This document shows positions 41,661 through 54,569 of a stretch of DNA of 64,000 nt, piece by piece; within the stretch, counting starts at the first letter, position 1; each line of letters opens with the position of its first letter. Location of the stretch: positions 6,212,001-6,276,000 of the forward strand of contig JANTQA010000042.1 of the NCBI GenBank assembly GCA_027625915.1, in the 5' to 3' direction. A program made the position numbers and the translations under genes. The notes below the pieces were generated by a model. That model did no database searches and was not told the DNA's origin. It worked only from the letters and a program-made list of their open reading frames with translations. The stretch comes from Anaeramoeba flamelloides. Lineage: Eukaryota; Metamonada; Anaeramoebidae.

Positions 41661-42971
41661 TTAAAATTCAATACCTGTTAATTGTACATGCAAGGAAGAA
41701 TTTTTAGATAAAATGAATTTACCTCTCATTTTAATAAAACTCATCATCATTTTCTTATTTGTAATTTTCTTCGTCAACAGTTCGTCAGTGTATAAAAAAT
41801 TAACAAATATTTCCATTTCTTCAAAAGAAAATGAATTTTCAGTATATTTGTCCATTTTATTATTCATACTTTTATCCAAGCCATACAATAATTCGCTTCT
41901 AGCAATTAAAATAAATTTATGAACATTGATTGGTTGCAAATTTATAAATATTTGAAAATCTTTAGATTTTTGATCATTCATTAATTTTTCTAAATCATAT
42001 ATTAATTTCCAAAATGGTTTCTGAAGTAATAATTGCTGATCAATACTTAGTTCATCCAATAACCGTTGAAAATTATCCATATCTTCCAGATCTAGAGTGT
42101 AACTACCACTATAGATTAATTCTAATAATGACATTACCAATTTTTTCGATTTTTGACTTGCAACTTTTTTAAAGTGTTCAAAATCAAAATTAGGAATTCT
42201 GCATTTAATTAACGATTGAACAATCTTCAAATTACCATCTTTCATCCCAATTTCATAATCACCATAATTCTTTGTTAATAAAGTTTTTAAATCATTTTGT
42301 AACGACTGGGCAACTTCATTTAAATCCGTTGGATTTATATTGACATACTTTAGTGGTGTTGTATTTTTCTCATCCGTTAAATTAAAATCCCCCATTGACT
42401 TTGAAATATCCAATAAAACAGTAAGCGGGTATTTACCCATACAAATCCAATGAACACACGTTTGTTCATTATGCCCCTGTGAATTTACATCTGCACCATG
42501 TTTTAAAAACACTTTAATTATTTCCTGTGAACATGAGTTTTTCACACATTGCAATAATGGAGTATCACCCCAAGTGTTTTTTTCTTCAAGTGGTGACTTG
42601 TATTTTATTAAAAGTTCAACTATTTGTGCGGTTGATCTGTAACAAATATGTATTGGATATTGTTCGTGTTCATCTTTCAATCCTGGATCGGCTCCATTTT
42701 CTAATAAAATTTTGACCAATTCAAAACTCGATCCCTTATTGGCAGCTAAATGCAATGGCGTTTGCCCTTGAAGATCTTTCGGGTTCAATTCTGCACCCTT
42801 TTTTATCAAATATTTGATAACATTCGGATCGGCATCTGACCGGCTCGCATAATGAAGTGCAGTCATCTCACCGCCCGTCTTTTTATTCACACTTGATCCC
42901 TTTTCAATCAGAATTTTAATACATTCTTTAGAAATCCCATTAATACATCCAATATGTAATGGTATTTGACC
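41661..42971 (-). CDS. Ankyrin-BTB protein, last exon
   Basis: Acceptor TTACTTAG ends at 42972, and the exon opens in phase 0 with GQIPLHIGCINGISKECIKI. Six or more ankyrin repeats follow (TALHYASRSDADPNVIKYLI, GQTPLHLAANKGSSFELVKI, QYPIHICYRSTAQIVELLIK, DTPLLQCVKNSCSQEIIKVF, KHGADVNSQGHNEQTCVHWI). The C-terminal ~100 residues form a BTB-like domain: DFQIFINLQPINVHKFILIA then RSELLYGL, SFEEMEIFVNFLYTDEL. BTB domains dimerise and often recruit Cullin-3, with the ankyrins binding the client. The true start is in an upstream exon, most likely 51442-51837, which ends in the same phase. Stop TAA region at 41661. Confidence 0.88.
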   Translation of the reverse strand, partial: GQIPLHIGCINGISKECIKILIEKGSSVNKKTGGEMTALHYASRSDADPNVIKYLIKKGAELNPKDLQGQTPLHLAANKGSSFELVKILLENGADPGLKDEHEQYPIHICYRSTAQIVELLIKYKSPLEEKNTWGDTPLLQCVKNSCSQEIIKVFLKHGADVNSQGHNEQTCVHWICMGKYPLTVLLDISKSMGDFNLTDEKNTTPLKYVNINPTDLNEVAQSLQNDLKTLLTKNYGDYEIGMKDGNLKIVQSLIKCRIPNFDFEHFKKVASQKSKKLVMSLLELIYSGSYTLDLEDMDNFQRLLDELSIDQQLLLQKPFWKLIYDLEKLMNDQKSKDFQIFINLQPINVHKFILIARSELLYGLDKSMNNKMDKYTENSFSFEEMEIFVNFLYTDELLTKKITNKKMMMSFIKMRGKFILSKNSSLHVQLTGIEF

Positions 42972-43244
42972 CTAAGTAACAATTTTTTATTATAATAGTT
43001 ATTAAATATTTAAAATAATTCAAATTAATATTTATTATTATTTCAAAATTCATTCATTTTATTAATAGTTTAAATTTTATGTAAAAAGATTAAATTCATT
43101 CATTATCAATATATACATGCACACACACATACATATATCTATTATAATCTTGAAAAATTAACTATTTTTTTTTATTTGATGATTGATATTAATAGAAAAA
43201 GTCATAGTATAATTAAAAAGAATTGAGAACAAAACTTAAAAGTA

Positions 43245-43800
43245 AATAAATCATTTTTCAAAAATGTTGACTCACTTTCGAATGTTATTGGAAGTGGTTT
43301 TGTAGGATTTTTTTCTGTATTCTTCAAAATAAAATTTTCAATTTTTAGATCAGATCTTTTTTTCTAATTTCGTAAATTTTTGTTTTGCTCTTTAAACTTT
43401 TTGCTTTTTCTTTTTCATTTTTTTTTAAAATAGATCAAATATGAAAAAAAAAAAAATTAACTTATAAAATAGTAATAAAAATTAAAAAAATAAATGAGAC
43501 TATGTGATATCTTTTAAAATATATTGATTCACAAAAAATCTTCTTTTCAACCCTTTTTTCAATGAAACTTTCATTGATAAAAAACCAGTAAAGCTCATTT
43601 CAAAAATTGCTATTCATTTTTTTTCAAGTTTTTGAATTATTTTTTATAATTTCTAAAACATCAGGTTTTTATTTATTTGGAATAAAACAAAAGCAAATTA
43701 CTAACAAGATGTAATTATTAGTTTTCCATTGAATAATTAAGATTTTTTTTTTTTAATTTATTATTTCAGGCCAGTTACAATTTTTAAAATATCGTTTAGA
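43245..43800 (+). repeat. Dispersed repeat family J, copy 2
   Basis: Matches 32400-33020 (CTGTATTCTTCAAAATAAAA, TTTTTTTCTAATTT, TTTATTATTTCAGG). Inside the inferred ankyrin-BTB intron. Confidence 0.6.
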
Positions 43801-45799
43801 TTTAAGTTAAAATACCTTTTTGCAGGGAAGATTTAATTTAATTTCTGTTATTTTGAATTTTGTAAATTGGTTTTTCAGTCGTAAAGTTTAAATTCCAATC
43901 CATCAACTTGTCATTTTTAGAAATTTTATTTTACGAGTTGTCACTTAAATTAAAAGATAATAAATCTAATGTTTATTTTTCAAAAAGTGCTTCAGTAAAA
44001 ATAAGATGAAAAAATCATATTAGAATTTTCTTGTTCTTCGAACATAAAATTTCAAATGTTAAATATCTATAATCCTTTTTTTTTTTTTGATCTATTCTTA
44101 AATTATCTGACTCTTCATATGCAAAATCTAAATAAATTGCAAAGAAATTAAATTATCTTTCCAGATAAAATAACTAACAATCGTGGAAAGTTCATAAGCA
44201 TTTTTTGGCCAATTCTAAAATTTAAATACTTTTCAGGTTAAAAATCAAAGGAAAAATGTATTGAAAATATAAATTCAGTTTTTCAGAGAAAATTAAACAA
44301 AATACCTTCACCCATCCACTTGAATTCATAACATAATTTTTGAAAAACACAAAGATCTACAAATTCATCTTAAGAAAAAAAAAAAAGTTCTAGAAGAGAG
44401 AAAAATAAAATTATTGAGTATAGTTTTTTAATTAATAATGGTAAAGAATTTTCATTTCAGTTTTCTTTTTTTTTTTTTCGGATCAATTTAAAATAAATAA
44501 ATTGAATTGGTGATCTTATTTTTTTCATAAAAAACCAGCGAAGAAGAAGAATAATTTAATTACGTGTATTAGTATATTTTTATGTATCATGTTAATTATT
44601 TATGGAAAGAATCTTTAAGTATTGAAAAAAATTCATCTCATTTTCAAATACCAATAAAAAAAAAAAATTTTTTTGTTTTGCTTTTAAAAAGTTGGCTGTG
44701 ATTGATAAAACAAAATTTGAAAAAACACAAAATATAAAAGTGATTTGATGGCCTTCATTTTATTAGCTGAAAAGAAGACATTATATTTTAATTAATTTTT
44801 GAAAACCCAAAACATTTTTCTCAAATTTTGATAACCGATTGTTATTTAGATACCTGATAATATGACTATACTATAGCTCATAACTTACAACCCGAATGTC
44901 TGTATATTCGATTTTCCATAACCATATTATTTTTTATTGTTAATTATTTTTCTCAAAAAATTAGAAAAACTACCAAGGCGCAATTTTAATTAAAAATTGG
45001 GCTTATTATAAATAGAAATACTAATACTTTGAAGAAATTGCCTGACCAATTTGAATATTTTTGAGCAATTTTTAAAAAAAATTATTTAGATTATGTATAT
45101 TCTTAAAAATATTATAATAGTAAAACAAAAACTTACTAACTTATTTGTTGTATTAATTTCATTTGGAAAAATATTTTAATAAAATTTCTAATAATTGAGA
45201 AGATATTTTTGATTGGCATGCAAGAAACAAAATTGGAATCTATTTAAGAAATAAACAAATATATAGTTGTAGATATATTAATTATAAAGAAAACATAAAG
45301 ATAAAAAAAAAAGAAAAAAAAGAAAATATGTTTATTGTTTCAAAAATTTCAAAAATCAAATTAAGAATTTAATTAAAAAAAAAAAAAAAAAAAGTATTAA
45401 ATGAATTGAAGTAATCTTTTTATCTATAGCTTATCACCAAATCTAAAAAATTATATATATTTATTTATTTATTAAAACTCAGAAATTTATTAAATTACCT
45501 AAATAGAAATTTTTATGTCTGTGATAAGAATAAAATAAAAACAAAATATTGCAACCTCTGCAAAATATATTTCAATTTAGAAACAGACGAATATATCAAT
45601 AATTTTTTAATGAATTGTTTATTCTATCAAAAAAAAAATCAAAAAAGTTGGATGAAAGAACGAATTACAATTAACAAAAACTCAAGAAATAATATCCCCT
45701 AGATTTTTTTTTTCAAAATAAAGAATAATTATTCATCTTATCATTAGTAAATGATAACAAAATTATGATTCTTTATTGAAATTTCGATATAAAAGTTTA
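43801..45799. other. Gene-free intronic stretch
   Basis: No exon-like frame or matched repeat seen; AT-rich with several long A-runs. Confidence 0.4.
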
Positions 45800-46560
45800 G
45801 AAATTAGTGGAGTGTAGTAGAGTGAAGTATAGTACCGTCAAGTGTCTAGGTTTTTTTAATTTCAGAAATACAAAGAAAATTTTTGAAATTTTCTTTTTTA
45901 TTTCTAGAATTCAAAGAAAAACCTAACAGTGATTTCCCAGAATACAAAAGAATAGAGTAAATCTTTTATTTCACTAAATTCATTTAAATTCTGGAAAACC
46001 TAACTGAAGTGTCCACCAAGTTCTGTCAAGTTCCATCAATTACCGAGCTTTTCCGGAATTCGGGATAATTGAGAAAAATATATGATTTCACTCTATTCTT
46101 TTAATTTTTGGAAAAGCTAATGGTGGTTTTCTTGAGGTTTTCTGTTTTATTTGAAAAGTATTCTAGGTTTTTTTGAGGTTTTCTATTTTATTTAGAAAAT
46201 CTATTGATTTTCGTTAGGTTTTTTTTACTTTAGAAATAAACCGAAAATGTATTAAAATTTTTTGTTTATTACTAAAGTAAAAAAACTCAACGACAATCTA
46301 GATCACTTCACAAATAAATAGAAAACTCAAAAAAACCTAACGAAAATAAATTGATTTTTGGAATAAACAGAAAACTCAAGATAGTCTAATAGTTGTTTTT
46401 TTTTTAATTTGAGGTTTTAAAAAGAAAATTTTTGAAATTTTCTTTGAATTTCTAAAATTAAAAAAAAAATCTAATAATGCTTTTTTTGAATTAAACAAAA
46501 TTAAGTAAAAATCAAAGATTTTACTCAATTCTTTCAAATCAAAAAAAAAAACTAAAAGCT
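45800..46560 (+). mobile_element. LINE 3' palindrome array in opposite orientation
   Basis: LINE body end GTTTAGAAATTAG at 45796-45808 (mirror of CTAATTTCTAAAC), followed by the spacer AGTACCGTCAAGTGTCTAGG. At least five palindromic modules follow, for example GAAAATTTTTGAAATTTTC and TTTACTTTAGAAATAAACCG with its mirror, and a further spacer CTGTCAAGTTCCATCAA. A plus-strand insertion by the simplest reading. Confidence 0.5.
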
Positions 46561-46649
46561 TTAAAGATAAATACACATTCTTCAAAATACAATAAAAAAA
46601 TTTAAAAAGAATATTTATTTTGATATATAATTCCTCTTTCAAAAAGTAA

Positions 46650-47620
46650 AAAATTATATTAAAGAAACGGGCACATTTTACCATTTTTGGAAATTTTTAA
46701 ATATGATATCCTTACTGAAAAAAGATTTTTTTTTGAGTGTGATGGGATATTGAAACTTTGAAACTCAAAATACCATTCACCGCTCAATTTGTGAAAAAAA
46801 AAAAGCGAAACCCAAGTAAATCAGAGTTGAATCTTTCATTTTTAATTTTTTAAGATCATTTTTTTTTATTAAATTTTTGGTTTTATTAAATTAAGTTTAG
46901 GATCTAGAAATGTGCTTATGTATTACACCAAAGAATTAGCCAAAGAAAAAAATAATAAAATATACATGAGACAGTGTGCATTTATAAACAAATATTTTTT
47001 CTTTTTTTTTTTTTTTAGAAGACCAAACAAGAAAGAGCAACTTTCCAAATAAACTTTTTGAAAGTAAGTTTGAAAAAAAATTTTTCAAAGTATATTTTTG
47101 AGGATATTTCTTCTTTATCTCCTTGATTTGAATGTGTAAGAAAATATCATAGGTTACCTAAATTTTCTCACCCTATTCCAATCTATTATTATTTTACGAA
47201 AAACCATTTTTTACAAATTTGCTTTCAAAATTCCCATTTCAAATATTGTTATCAAACAGAGCCAGAAAAATATTTCAAATGTTAAAGGAAAGGGATTGAA
47301 TTATAGAAATAAAAAACAACTTCAAAAGATTCAACCCAAGAAAAGAAATTGAAAATAAAAAAAAAATTTCAATCAGATTCAGAATTATTTTGAGTTTTTA
47401 CAAATTAATTTGATGGAAAATAAAAAATGTTAAAATCAAGCAAATATCATCCAATAAATCTATATTTCTGAAGAAGATTTTATAAATTTCATATTTTTTT
47501 TGAACCAAATCAAAATTGATGAATTGAATAAAAATTGGAATTAAAATCCAGTTTAGGAAATTCTTAAGAAATAGCAATTAATTTGCTTCTCTAAAAATTT
47601 TTCCAAATAAAAGTTTATTC
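46650..47620 (+). repeat. Dispersed repeat family G, copy 2
   Basis: Collinear with 8790-9700: GATGGGATA, TTGGTTTTATTAAATTA, GATCTAGAAATGTG, ATTCAGAATTATTTTG. Non-coding. Confidence 0.65.
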
Positions 47621-49955
47621 CTGAAGAAGTGAAAATAAAACCAAATTAAATAAGAATTTAAGAAATAAGTTTCTAAGAATCGGAATCGTTTGTAATGGTT
47701 TGATAATTATTCAATTAACGAGAGTAACAGTACCATAACAACCATTGAAATTAAAACATGTCATAGTTTATAAAAATCGCATTGGTGCTCTTAAGTTCTA
47801 GATTCTCTAAAAATTAAAAAAAAAAAAAATACAAAATTTTTAATTTTTTTATTATCAAGAATTAAAATTTCAGAGAAAACAATATCAAAAAAAAAAAATT
47901 AAAATTTGATGAAATTTATTTAATATTTTTAGGAGATTATTTTTTGAGATATAATAGAAAAAAATCTTTCACTTTGAATTCTCAGATTATATTTATATTA
48001 TAATGGGTAATTATTCATATAATTTTCTCTAAAAAGATTCCCCAAATTCAAATATTCTATATATTCTTAAAAAAAAAAAATAATAATAATTATTTTTTTT
48101 TCAAAATTCTATTTTAGAAAAGAGAATTTCAGGTTTCGTTGACATTTCTTAAATAAATTTTTATTTAATACTTTCATGTCTTTTAAAAAGCAATTCATTT
48201 TATTTGGATAATATAATTTTAATATTATTAAACAATTTTTTTGTTAATTAATAAAATTCTTTTTTTTACCTTTCTTGAAATGCTTTAGTAACTAATTTAT
48301 TATTAATAAAATAATAAACCACATTGTGTTGTTATCTTACAAAAATAACTCATAATATTTTCTTAGATAATTCTTTTGAATTTTCATAAATAAAAATATA
48401 TCCTTAAATACAACTTTTAAACTATAATTGGAATTTATTTAAAACCCTTTTTAAAATATTTAATGGAGTTTAACCCAACAATGTCAAAAAATATATCCGA
48501 ATAATAAAAGAATAAAATAACTTTTTCTATTACCTTTCCAATCTTTAAAATTCATTATTTTATGATTTTTTTTTAAAAAAGATTGAATTGGTTATAATTA
48601 TTCTTTTGGGGGTTTAAAATATTAATTTACCATTTTTATTTCAATTCCTAACCATTTTAAATAAAATGTGTAATTATTTGGAATTGTGAGATTCTATTTT
48701 ATAACGATTTAAACAACAAATCATGATATTGGTCTTCAGACAAGTATAAAAAAATAATTCCAATTTAAAACTTTAGAAGTTTCCAAGTAATTTTAACATA
48801 TTTGAGAATTTAGAAAAATAATAAATTGGATAAATACAAAGATCTTCAAAAAAAAAATTTATTTTGAAAAATAAATCAAAAGAAAGAAATTAAACCAGTG
48901 ATCAGATGAAAAAATAATTTTCTTTTGATTTTAATTCACTGGTTGAAGGATTGATTGAACATTTACATACGAAATACATATTATTTTTGGAAAAATAATT
49001 ACTTGATCCCAACTTATTATCGTATTAGATTTACTAACATTAGAAAAATCCAGGATAATACAAATCATTAAACCCATTCTATATTTTTAATTCTCTTTCG
49101 TTAAAAATATCGCTTTACACAATCATTTTTTAACAACAACAGTTTCAATTCAAAATATTTCATAAAAAAAGTTTATCATAAAATGATAGATCTAAAGATT
49201 GATAACCATTTCTCTTTTTTTTTTTTTTTGATCTAAGCCCAGATTGTTTCTTTTAAATTTGGGGTTAAGTCCAATTAGAGTTAGAGTATTAGGCCCAAAG
49301 TCAACAATTTCACTTCCTATCTATGAATTTTCAATTAGATCTGAAAACTGTATTGTTTATTTAGTTGATGATTTTGTATAATTTTTATTATTTGAAATGC
49401 CTTCTTAAAGACAATTTATTAATTTTTTTGATAACAATAAATAATAACGCCTCAATAGAATCATGAGATAAGAGCAAAAGGTAAACCATTTAGCACCTAC
49501 CAAAGTAGATAAAACATATCAACTTAACAATCTATAGTGTCATTTTAATTTTAAGTGTGAAATTAAAATGAATAAATTGTTATCCAACAAGTACTTTGAA
49601 AACTAAAAAGCAACTAGACATAGTCGAAAGTAAAAAATGGTGTTTTCGGAATCTTCTTTGAAAATGTTAAAAAACTGAAAATTTTGACTTTATGGTGAAT
49701 ACTCCCTTAAATAATACTGTGATTTTGCAATTAATAAATGAATATTTTTATTTCAAGTTCTCAAATATTTGAAGAATTAATAGTTGAAAAAACACCAAGA
49801 ACACTGGTGGAACAAAATAATCGTATGGCCGGAATACCACCAAATCCCCACCACTGATGAGAATTCAATTTAGCTTGGTAAATTTGGTTTTAAAATGTAT
49901 ATTTTAAAAATCCACCTGATCCAAAACTCTTATTACTTCAAGTAAAAATATATTA
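47621..49955. other. Gene-free intronic stretch
   Basis: No exon-like frame seen. TTTTTATTTCAAGTTCTCAA at 49747 resembles TTTTTATTTCAATTTCCAAA at 50848, so a further low-copy repeat flanks the two MITEs that follow. Confidence 0.35.
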
Positions 49956-50184
49956 CTGATAAATTCAAATTTATTTAATGAAATTTTTCGTTCAATTTCC
50001 ATTTTTGTAATCTAGGTGCTCAGCTTTGAAAACACCTTGAGAGTAAGAATATTTTGAAGGAACAACTAATTTTACAAAGTTTCTCAACTTTTAAACCAAT
50101 AAAATATTTATTCAAAGATCGTAAAAAAATTTGTAAAATGGAAAATGAAGTAAAAAAATTTTAATATTTATTTGAATTTATCAG
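49956..50184. mobile_element. TA-flanked MITE, family I, copy 2 (229 bp)
   Basis: CTGATAAATTC start, GAATTTATCAG end, TA on both sides (49954-49955, 50185-50186). Same length as the 19.5 kb copy. Confidence 0.8.
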
Positions 50185-50317
50185 TAATAAATAGACTTTT
50201 CAAAAAATGGCAAATTCACAATATGTCACACCCATGCTTTGCATCGTGAACTGATGAGTTTTTTTTGGATATCTTAAAAACACTGTTAAATTATTCAGAC
50301 TGTTATTTTCCGGTTAA

Positions 50318-50834
50318 GGACTACGTTCCCACCCTTGAGGGGGTTTAGTAATTGTGTTATTTCACTTTTGCTTCTCACAAAAAATTTTCACACTGAAGAA
50401 ATTGGGCAAAAAAAAAAAAAAAACATTTTTTGTCATCTTTACTTTTTCACGAAGACTATTTTTCTTTGTTATTCAATGAAAAGGAAAATTGTAAATAACA
50501 AAAAAAATAATTGCAAAAAATGGCTTTTGGGGATTTTCAAGTGCATTTCAAATTTGAGAACATTTCAAACTTGTAAAAGCAAATTTAAAAAATATGTAGA
50601 ACAGCTCTAGAAAATAGTGTGAGTTCTGAAAGTTGAAATGGGAATTCTAAAATATTAAAATCAAAATTTTGGTATGATCAAACAAGGTAAAAATTGTGAA
50701 AATTGTAGAAATTGTGAAAATTTCACATTTTATCTAAAAGAAATTCTCCTTGGACAAATATTACTTGGATTACATAACTTACTCAAGGGTGATTTTATCC
50801 TTTATTTCACTGTTTTCACCAAAAAACGTAGTAC
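50318..50834. mobile_element. TTAA-flanked MITE, family E, copy 2 (517 bp)
   Basis: TTAA at 50314-50317 and 50835-50838. Ends are short inverted repeats: GGACTACGTT on the left, GTACTACGTT on the reverse complement of the right. Body matches 868-1385. The ends differ from the 766 bp TTAA family at 22.6 kb, so this is a second TTAA-targeting family. Confidence 0.75.
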
Positions 50835-51441
50835 TTAAGAAATGAATATTTTTATTTCAATTTCCAAAATATTTTGATGATAATTGCTTGCTGAAAAAAC
50901 CTAACCTAATGATCTTGACAAAGTAAATGAGGAACGGTGTCTCTAGAGATTTAATTAAGATTCTTTATTTAACTTTTGAGATAATTTTAACTCGTCTAAT
51001 TTGGTTTTGAAAGTAAACTTAAATTTTAGAAACTTTTCACTCAAAAATTGAGATGAGTTAATTTTATTTTAGATGACAAATTTTGTCAAACGACTTTTTG
51101 AAGAAAAAGGTGAGTACAGAAATCGAGAGATTTGATCTGTTCCTCAAAATTTCCGCTCAAAAAAGGAATAATATGATCTTCCGAATTAATTGTTTGCGTT
51201 GTGGAACTGTAAATAATTTGGTTCAATACTTTAAAAACTGAAAAAAATGCTTTTGGTTTTGTTGATCCTTTTTTTTTTTAGGTGTTTGTAAATTTTGGTA
51301 GGGTTAGAACCCAAAAAGTTCACTCTTTTTCTTTTCAGAAACAAATAAATTGGAAAAAATTTCATTCAATTATCCAATGTAAAAAAGAAAAAACAAAAAA
51401 GAGAAAAAGTATCAACACAAGAAAGGAAGGAGATTCCATAC

Positions 51442-51837
51442 ATCAGAGTTTGTATAGGGGACTTTGTTTTGAATGAGTAACTCAACAATTTCGTGGTCAA
51501 TATTATTTGAAACACAGATCTCGAGTAAGCTTTTCCCATTTTTTAACAAATGGAAGATATCTGCACCGTGTTTAATAAGTTGATCAAACACAGCTTTTGG
51601 TGCTTTGTTTCTTGCAGCTACCATAATTGGCGTTTTTCCAAAAACGTCTACTTGGTTAACAAAGACCTCACAACCTATTTCCCAGAGGTATTCAAATATT
51701 TCATCTCTACTATGATACTTTGCTGCATAATGAAGTGGATTTGGTTTGTTTTCCCACAACTTCGGATCAAAACCTTTTTTTAAACTGTTTTTAAGAGTAC
51801 CAAGTTTGTTGTTTTGAAAGAGATGTTCTAAATTCAT
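51442..51837 (-). CDS. Ankyrin-repeat 5' exon, probably of the ankyrin-BTB gene
   Basis: True ATG at 51837: MNLEHLFQNNKLGTLKNSLK. Ankyrin repeats: NPLHYAAKYHSRDEIFEYLW, GKTPIMVAARNKAPKAVFDQ then LIKHGADI, and SLLEICVSNNIDHEIVELLI then QNKVPYTNSD. GTATGG at 51441 is a donor in phase 0, like the GTATG donor of RNASEH2A; reading through it gives only a short unrelated tail to a stop. The next ankyrin exon on the same strand (41661-42971) starts in phase 0 with the next repeat, so I join them into a 568-residue protein. The long distance is the main doubt. Confidence 0.8.
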
Positions 51838-52394
51838 TGTAAAAAGAAAGTCTTTTTTCACGATAACAAAAAATGTAAAATAAAAAATGATTTTGATTGA
51901 ATATTTTTCTCTTTGACGATCATTTTCAGGTATAACAATTCAGTTAAAAAATTGTCAAATCAGTTTTAATTGAAAAAGAGTGGTAATTGTTTTCATTCTG
52001 AAATATTTAATAACTGCTGAGAGAAAAATAGTTGGAAAGCAATTTTAATTGGGAACATTACTGAAAATGATTTTTAATTTCAATCGTTTGTGAAATAACT
52101 AAAGAAAATAACAATAATCCACTTGTTAGAATAAGGACCAATGAAATTCTACTTTTTCAAAACCTTATCTCTGATACCCTAAAGCAAGTTTAAAAAAAAC
52201 CATTTTCAGAATTAATAGTAAACTTTACTACAACTTGGATTTTTGTTTAAATAGCATGATCTACTTTAGTTATCAATCATTCAAATGAGTATTCTAAGAC
52301 AAACCACAGATTAATGAACTTGTAACACATTTAAACCCGGATTTATCTAAAATTCACCTAGTTATCAATTGGATTTGATTTTAAATTTTACCAC

Positions 52395-53110
52395 ACACTA
52401 CAAGGAAAATTTGCACCCTGAAAATTAAAGTTTGCCAAAACTATATATTGGATTTCAGTTAGACTTCTTTTATCAATTATTTTTTAAAAGTTTATCATAA
52501 TTTTAGGTAATAAAAAGAGGATAGCTATTAAACTCATGAAAATCCGAATACCCCCTTTTTCAAAAATACCGACTTTTGAAGAAAACATCAATTTTTGGGT
52601 TATTTTTATAATGTTAAAAGTTGAAATGAATTAATTTTTGATTGAACATTAAGATTGAAAAAAGAATAAATATTAAAGCAATTTTCAGAAAACAATCGGG
52701 AATGTATATAAAAACTCAAACATGGATTAAAATACTATGATAAACAATATTCCAAAAACAGATAAAAAATCAGATTTTCAATTTAATTTGGCGATATCTT
52801 TTGATTGAAATATTTTGTGCTATTTTAAAATTGAAAAATATATTTATTTTTAGACTATTAAAAAAATACTTGAAAGGTATCTCTCTAATAATTCAATTAA
52901 AAAATTCAAAAATTTTACAATTAAAAATGAAAAAAATATTACTAAAAAATTTTATTTTTTTTTCAATTCCTATAGTATCTATTAAAGTCGTAAACCTTTT
53001 TGAAATTTTTTATGTATTATAATGTTTATTCTATGAGTGTATTTCAGAAATACAAAATTTTGACATTTTTTTTGAAAAAATTTTCCTTTTCTTGTAATGT
53101 TCCCAATTAA
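52395..53110 (-). repeat. Dispersed repeat family F, inverted copy
   Basis: Reverse complement matches 6435-7180 through AAAGGGGGTATT, TTAATAGCTATC, AAGAAGTCTAACTGAAATC and TTTAATTTTCAG. The small frame at 52801-53022 is repeat sequence. Confidence 0.7.
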
Positions 53111-54139
53111 AAATGGTTCCCAAGCGTTTTTTCGGTTTCCAAAATTTTTCTGCCGACAGTAATGTCTTTTTTGTTTATTTTAAAACAAAAACCAAGTCCT
53201 AAAAATAGATTGATTATTGGAATCAAAATATAATTCAGAATTTAGGACATTAAATCAAAATTTAATTCATGTTCAATTTACGAACTTTGAGATTGAATTG
53301 AAAACATTAGTAAAAATGAATTTTTTGGGATGAATGCTTTTTTCATATATTTAAATTTTGGCATAAGATAATAAGTATAGGTATTAATCCAGTATAGGGA
53401 TTTTTGATTCAGATTACTTCATTGATGAGTGTACAACAGAAAATAAAATAATGGAAAATTTTTCCTTTTCTACCTAACCATTTTTCAATTTAAATGGATT
53501 TGGCAATTTTTTCCAGAATGATAATTTCCCAATAAATTTAAGACTCTCATCAAACAGTGGAATGAATAACGATTATTGAAGTTGGGTTTTGTTTGGTTAA
53601 AAGTGGTTTTTATTCTGGGATTATAGCTTTTAGATCTTGAAAATTTTTAGTTTTTTTCAAAAACATGTTTTTGAATTTAAGAAAGAAAAATTTTGCTTAG
53701 ACCTATTCTAAGAACTGTATAAAAATAAATTTGAATTTTTAGTCATTTATTTTAGAAGAAAAATGTTATTTAAATAGATTATTATCTCAATATTTGAACT
53801 TTTTTTATTTATTTATTTATTTAATTTACTACGTATTTCTTGTGGTTAACATTTATAGATTTTAAAATGATGAAATTTGATATTTTCTCACATTTATAGA
53901 AAATTAATTCGTGAATATAATTGATTTTACATTTGAAAGTTTTTGAAATTTTTTGATAGGTAAAATCCTGAAATTTACTTTTTTTATTAAATAGAAAATA
54001 TTTGTAGATTTATTTATTTATTTAGAGAAAGGGGTAATTAAAGAAATATTATCAAATAAAAAAAAAAAAAGAGAGAAGAAAAATAATAATTAAAATATAT
54101 ATAAAAAATAAAATTATCATTTTCATGGCCAAATAGAAA

Positions 54140-54260
54140 ATATCCACGTGCTAGGACAGGTTGGGTAAAAACCAGATAGAAAGATTACCGATTATAGATA
54201 AAAATTCCACAATCTGTGATTATTAATTGGTATTCCACGACTCTCAGAGTGGGGAATGGG
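54140..54260 (-). repeat. Dispersed repeat family O, inverted copy
   Basis: The reverse complement reads CCACTCTGAGAGTCGTGGAA, then AATAATCACAGA, GTAATCTTTCTATCTGG; uninterrupted like the 18.3 kb copy. Confidence 0.6.
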
Positions 54261-54569
54261 TAACCAAATTTATATATTTTTTACTATTTTGGAGATTTTT
54301 TGTTTTCAATTTATAAATATTGTTTATTTTGGATTCGAATCTCATTTTAAAGAGAAATATATAACTAATTGGGTAATTATTTACTTTTTAATAAAAATAT
54401 AATAATAAATATTCTAAATAGATAATATTTTACTCTTTAATTAAGCTAAAATCAAGAAAAAAATAAATCTACACACCATTTAAATTTATAAAAGAATGTA
54501 TAAACCCAAAAAATAAATATTCAAAATTTTTATTTGTACTATATTTTATATAATTTTCCTAAAAATGGA

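Larger units (their letters stand above)
42972..51441 (-). other. Inferred 8.5 kb intron of the ankyrin-BTB gene
   Basis: Donor GTATGG at 51441, acceptor TTACTTAG at 42972, both phase 0. No other ankyrin-like exon is visible between them on the minus strand. Filled with repeat families J, G, I and E and a LINE palindrome array. The length is unusual, so a missed small exon or two separate genes remain possible. Across the junction, NSD-GQIPLH is two residues shorter than the usual ankyrin turn. Confidence 0.55.
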
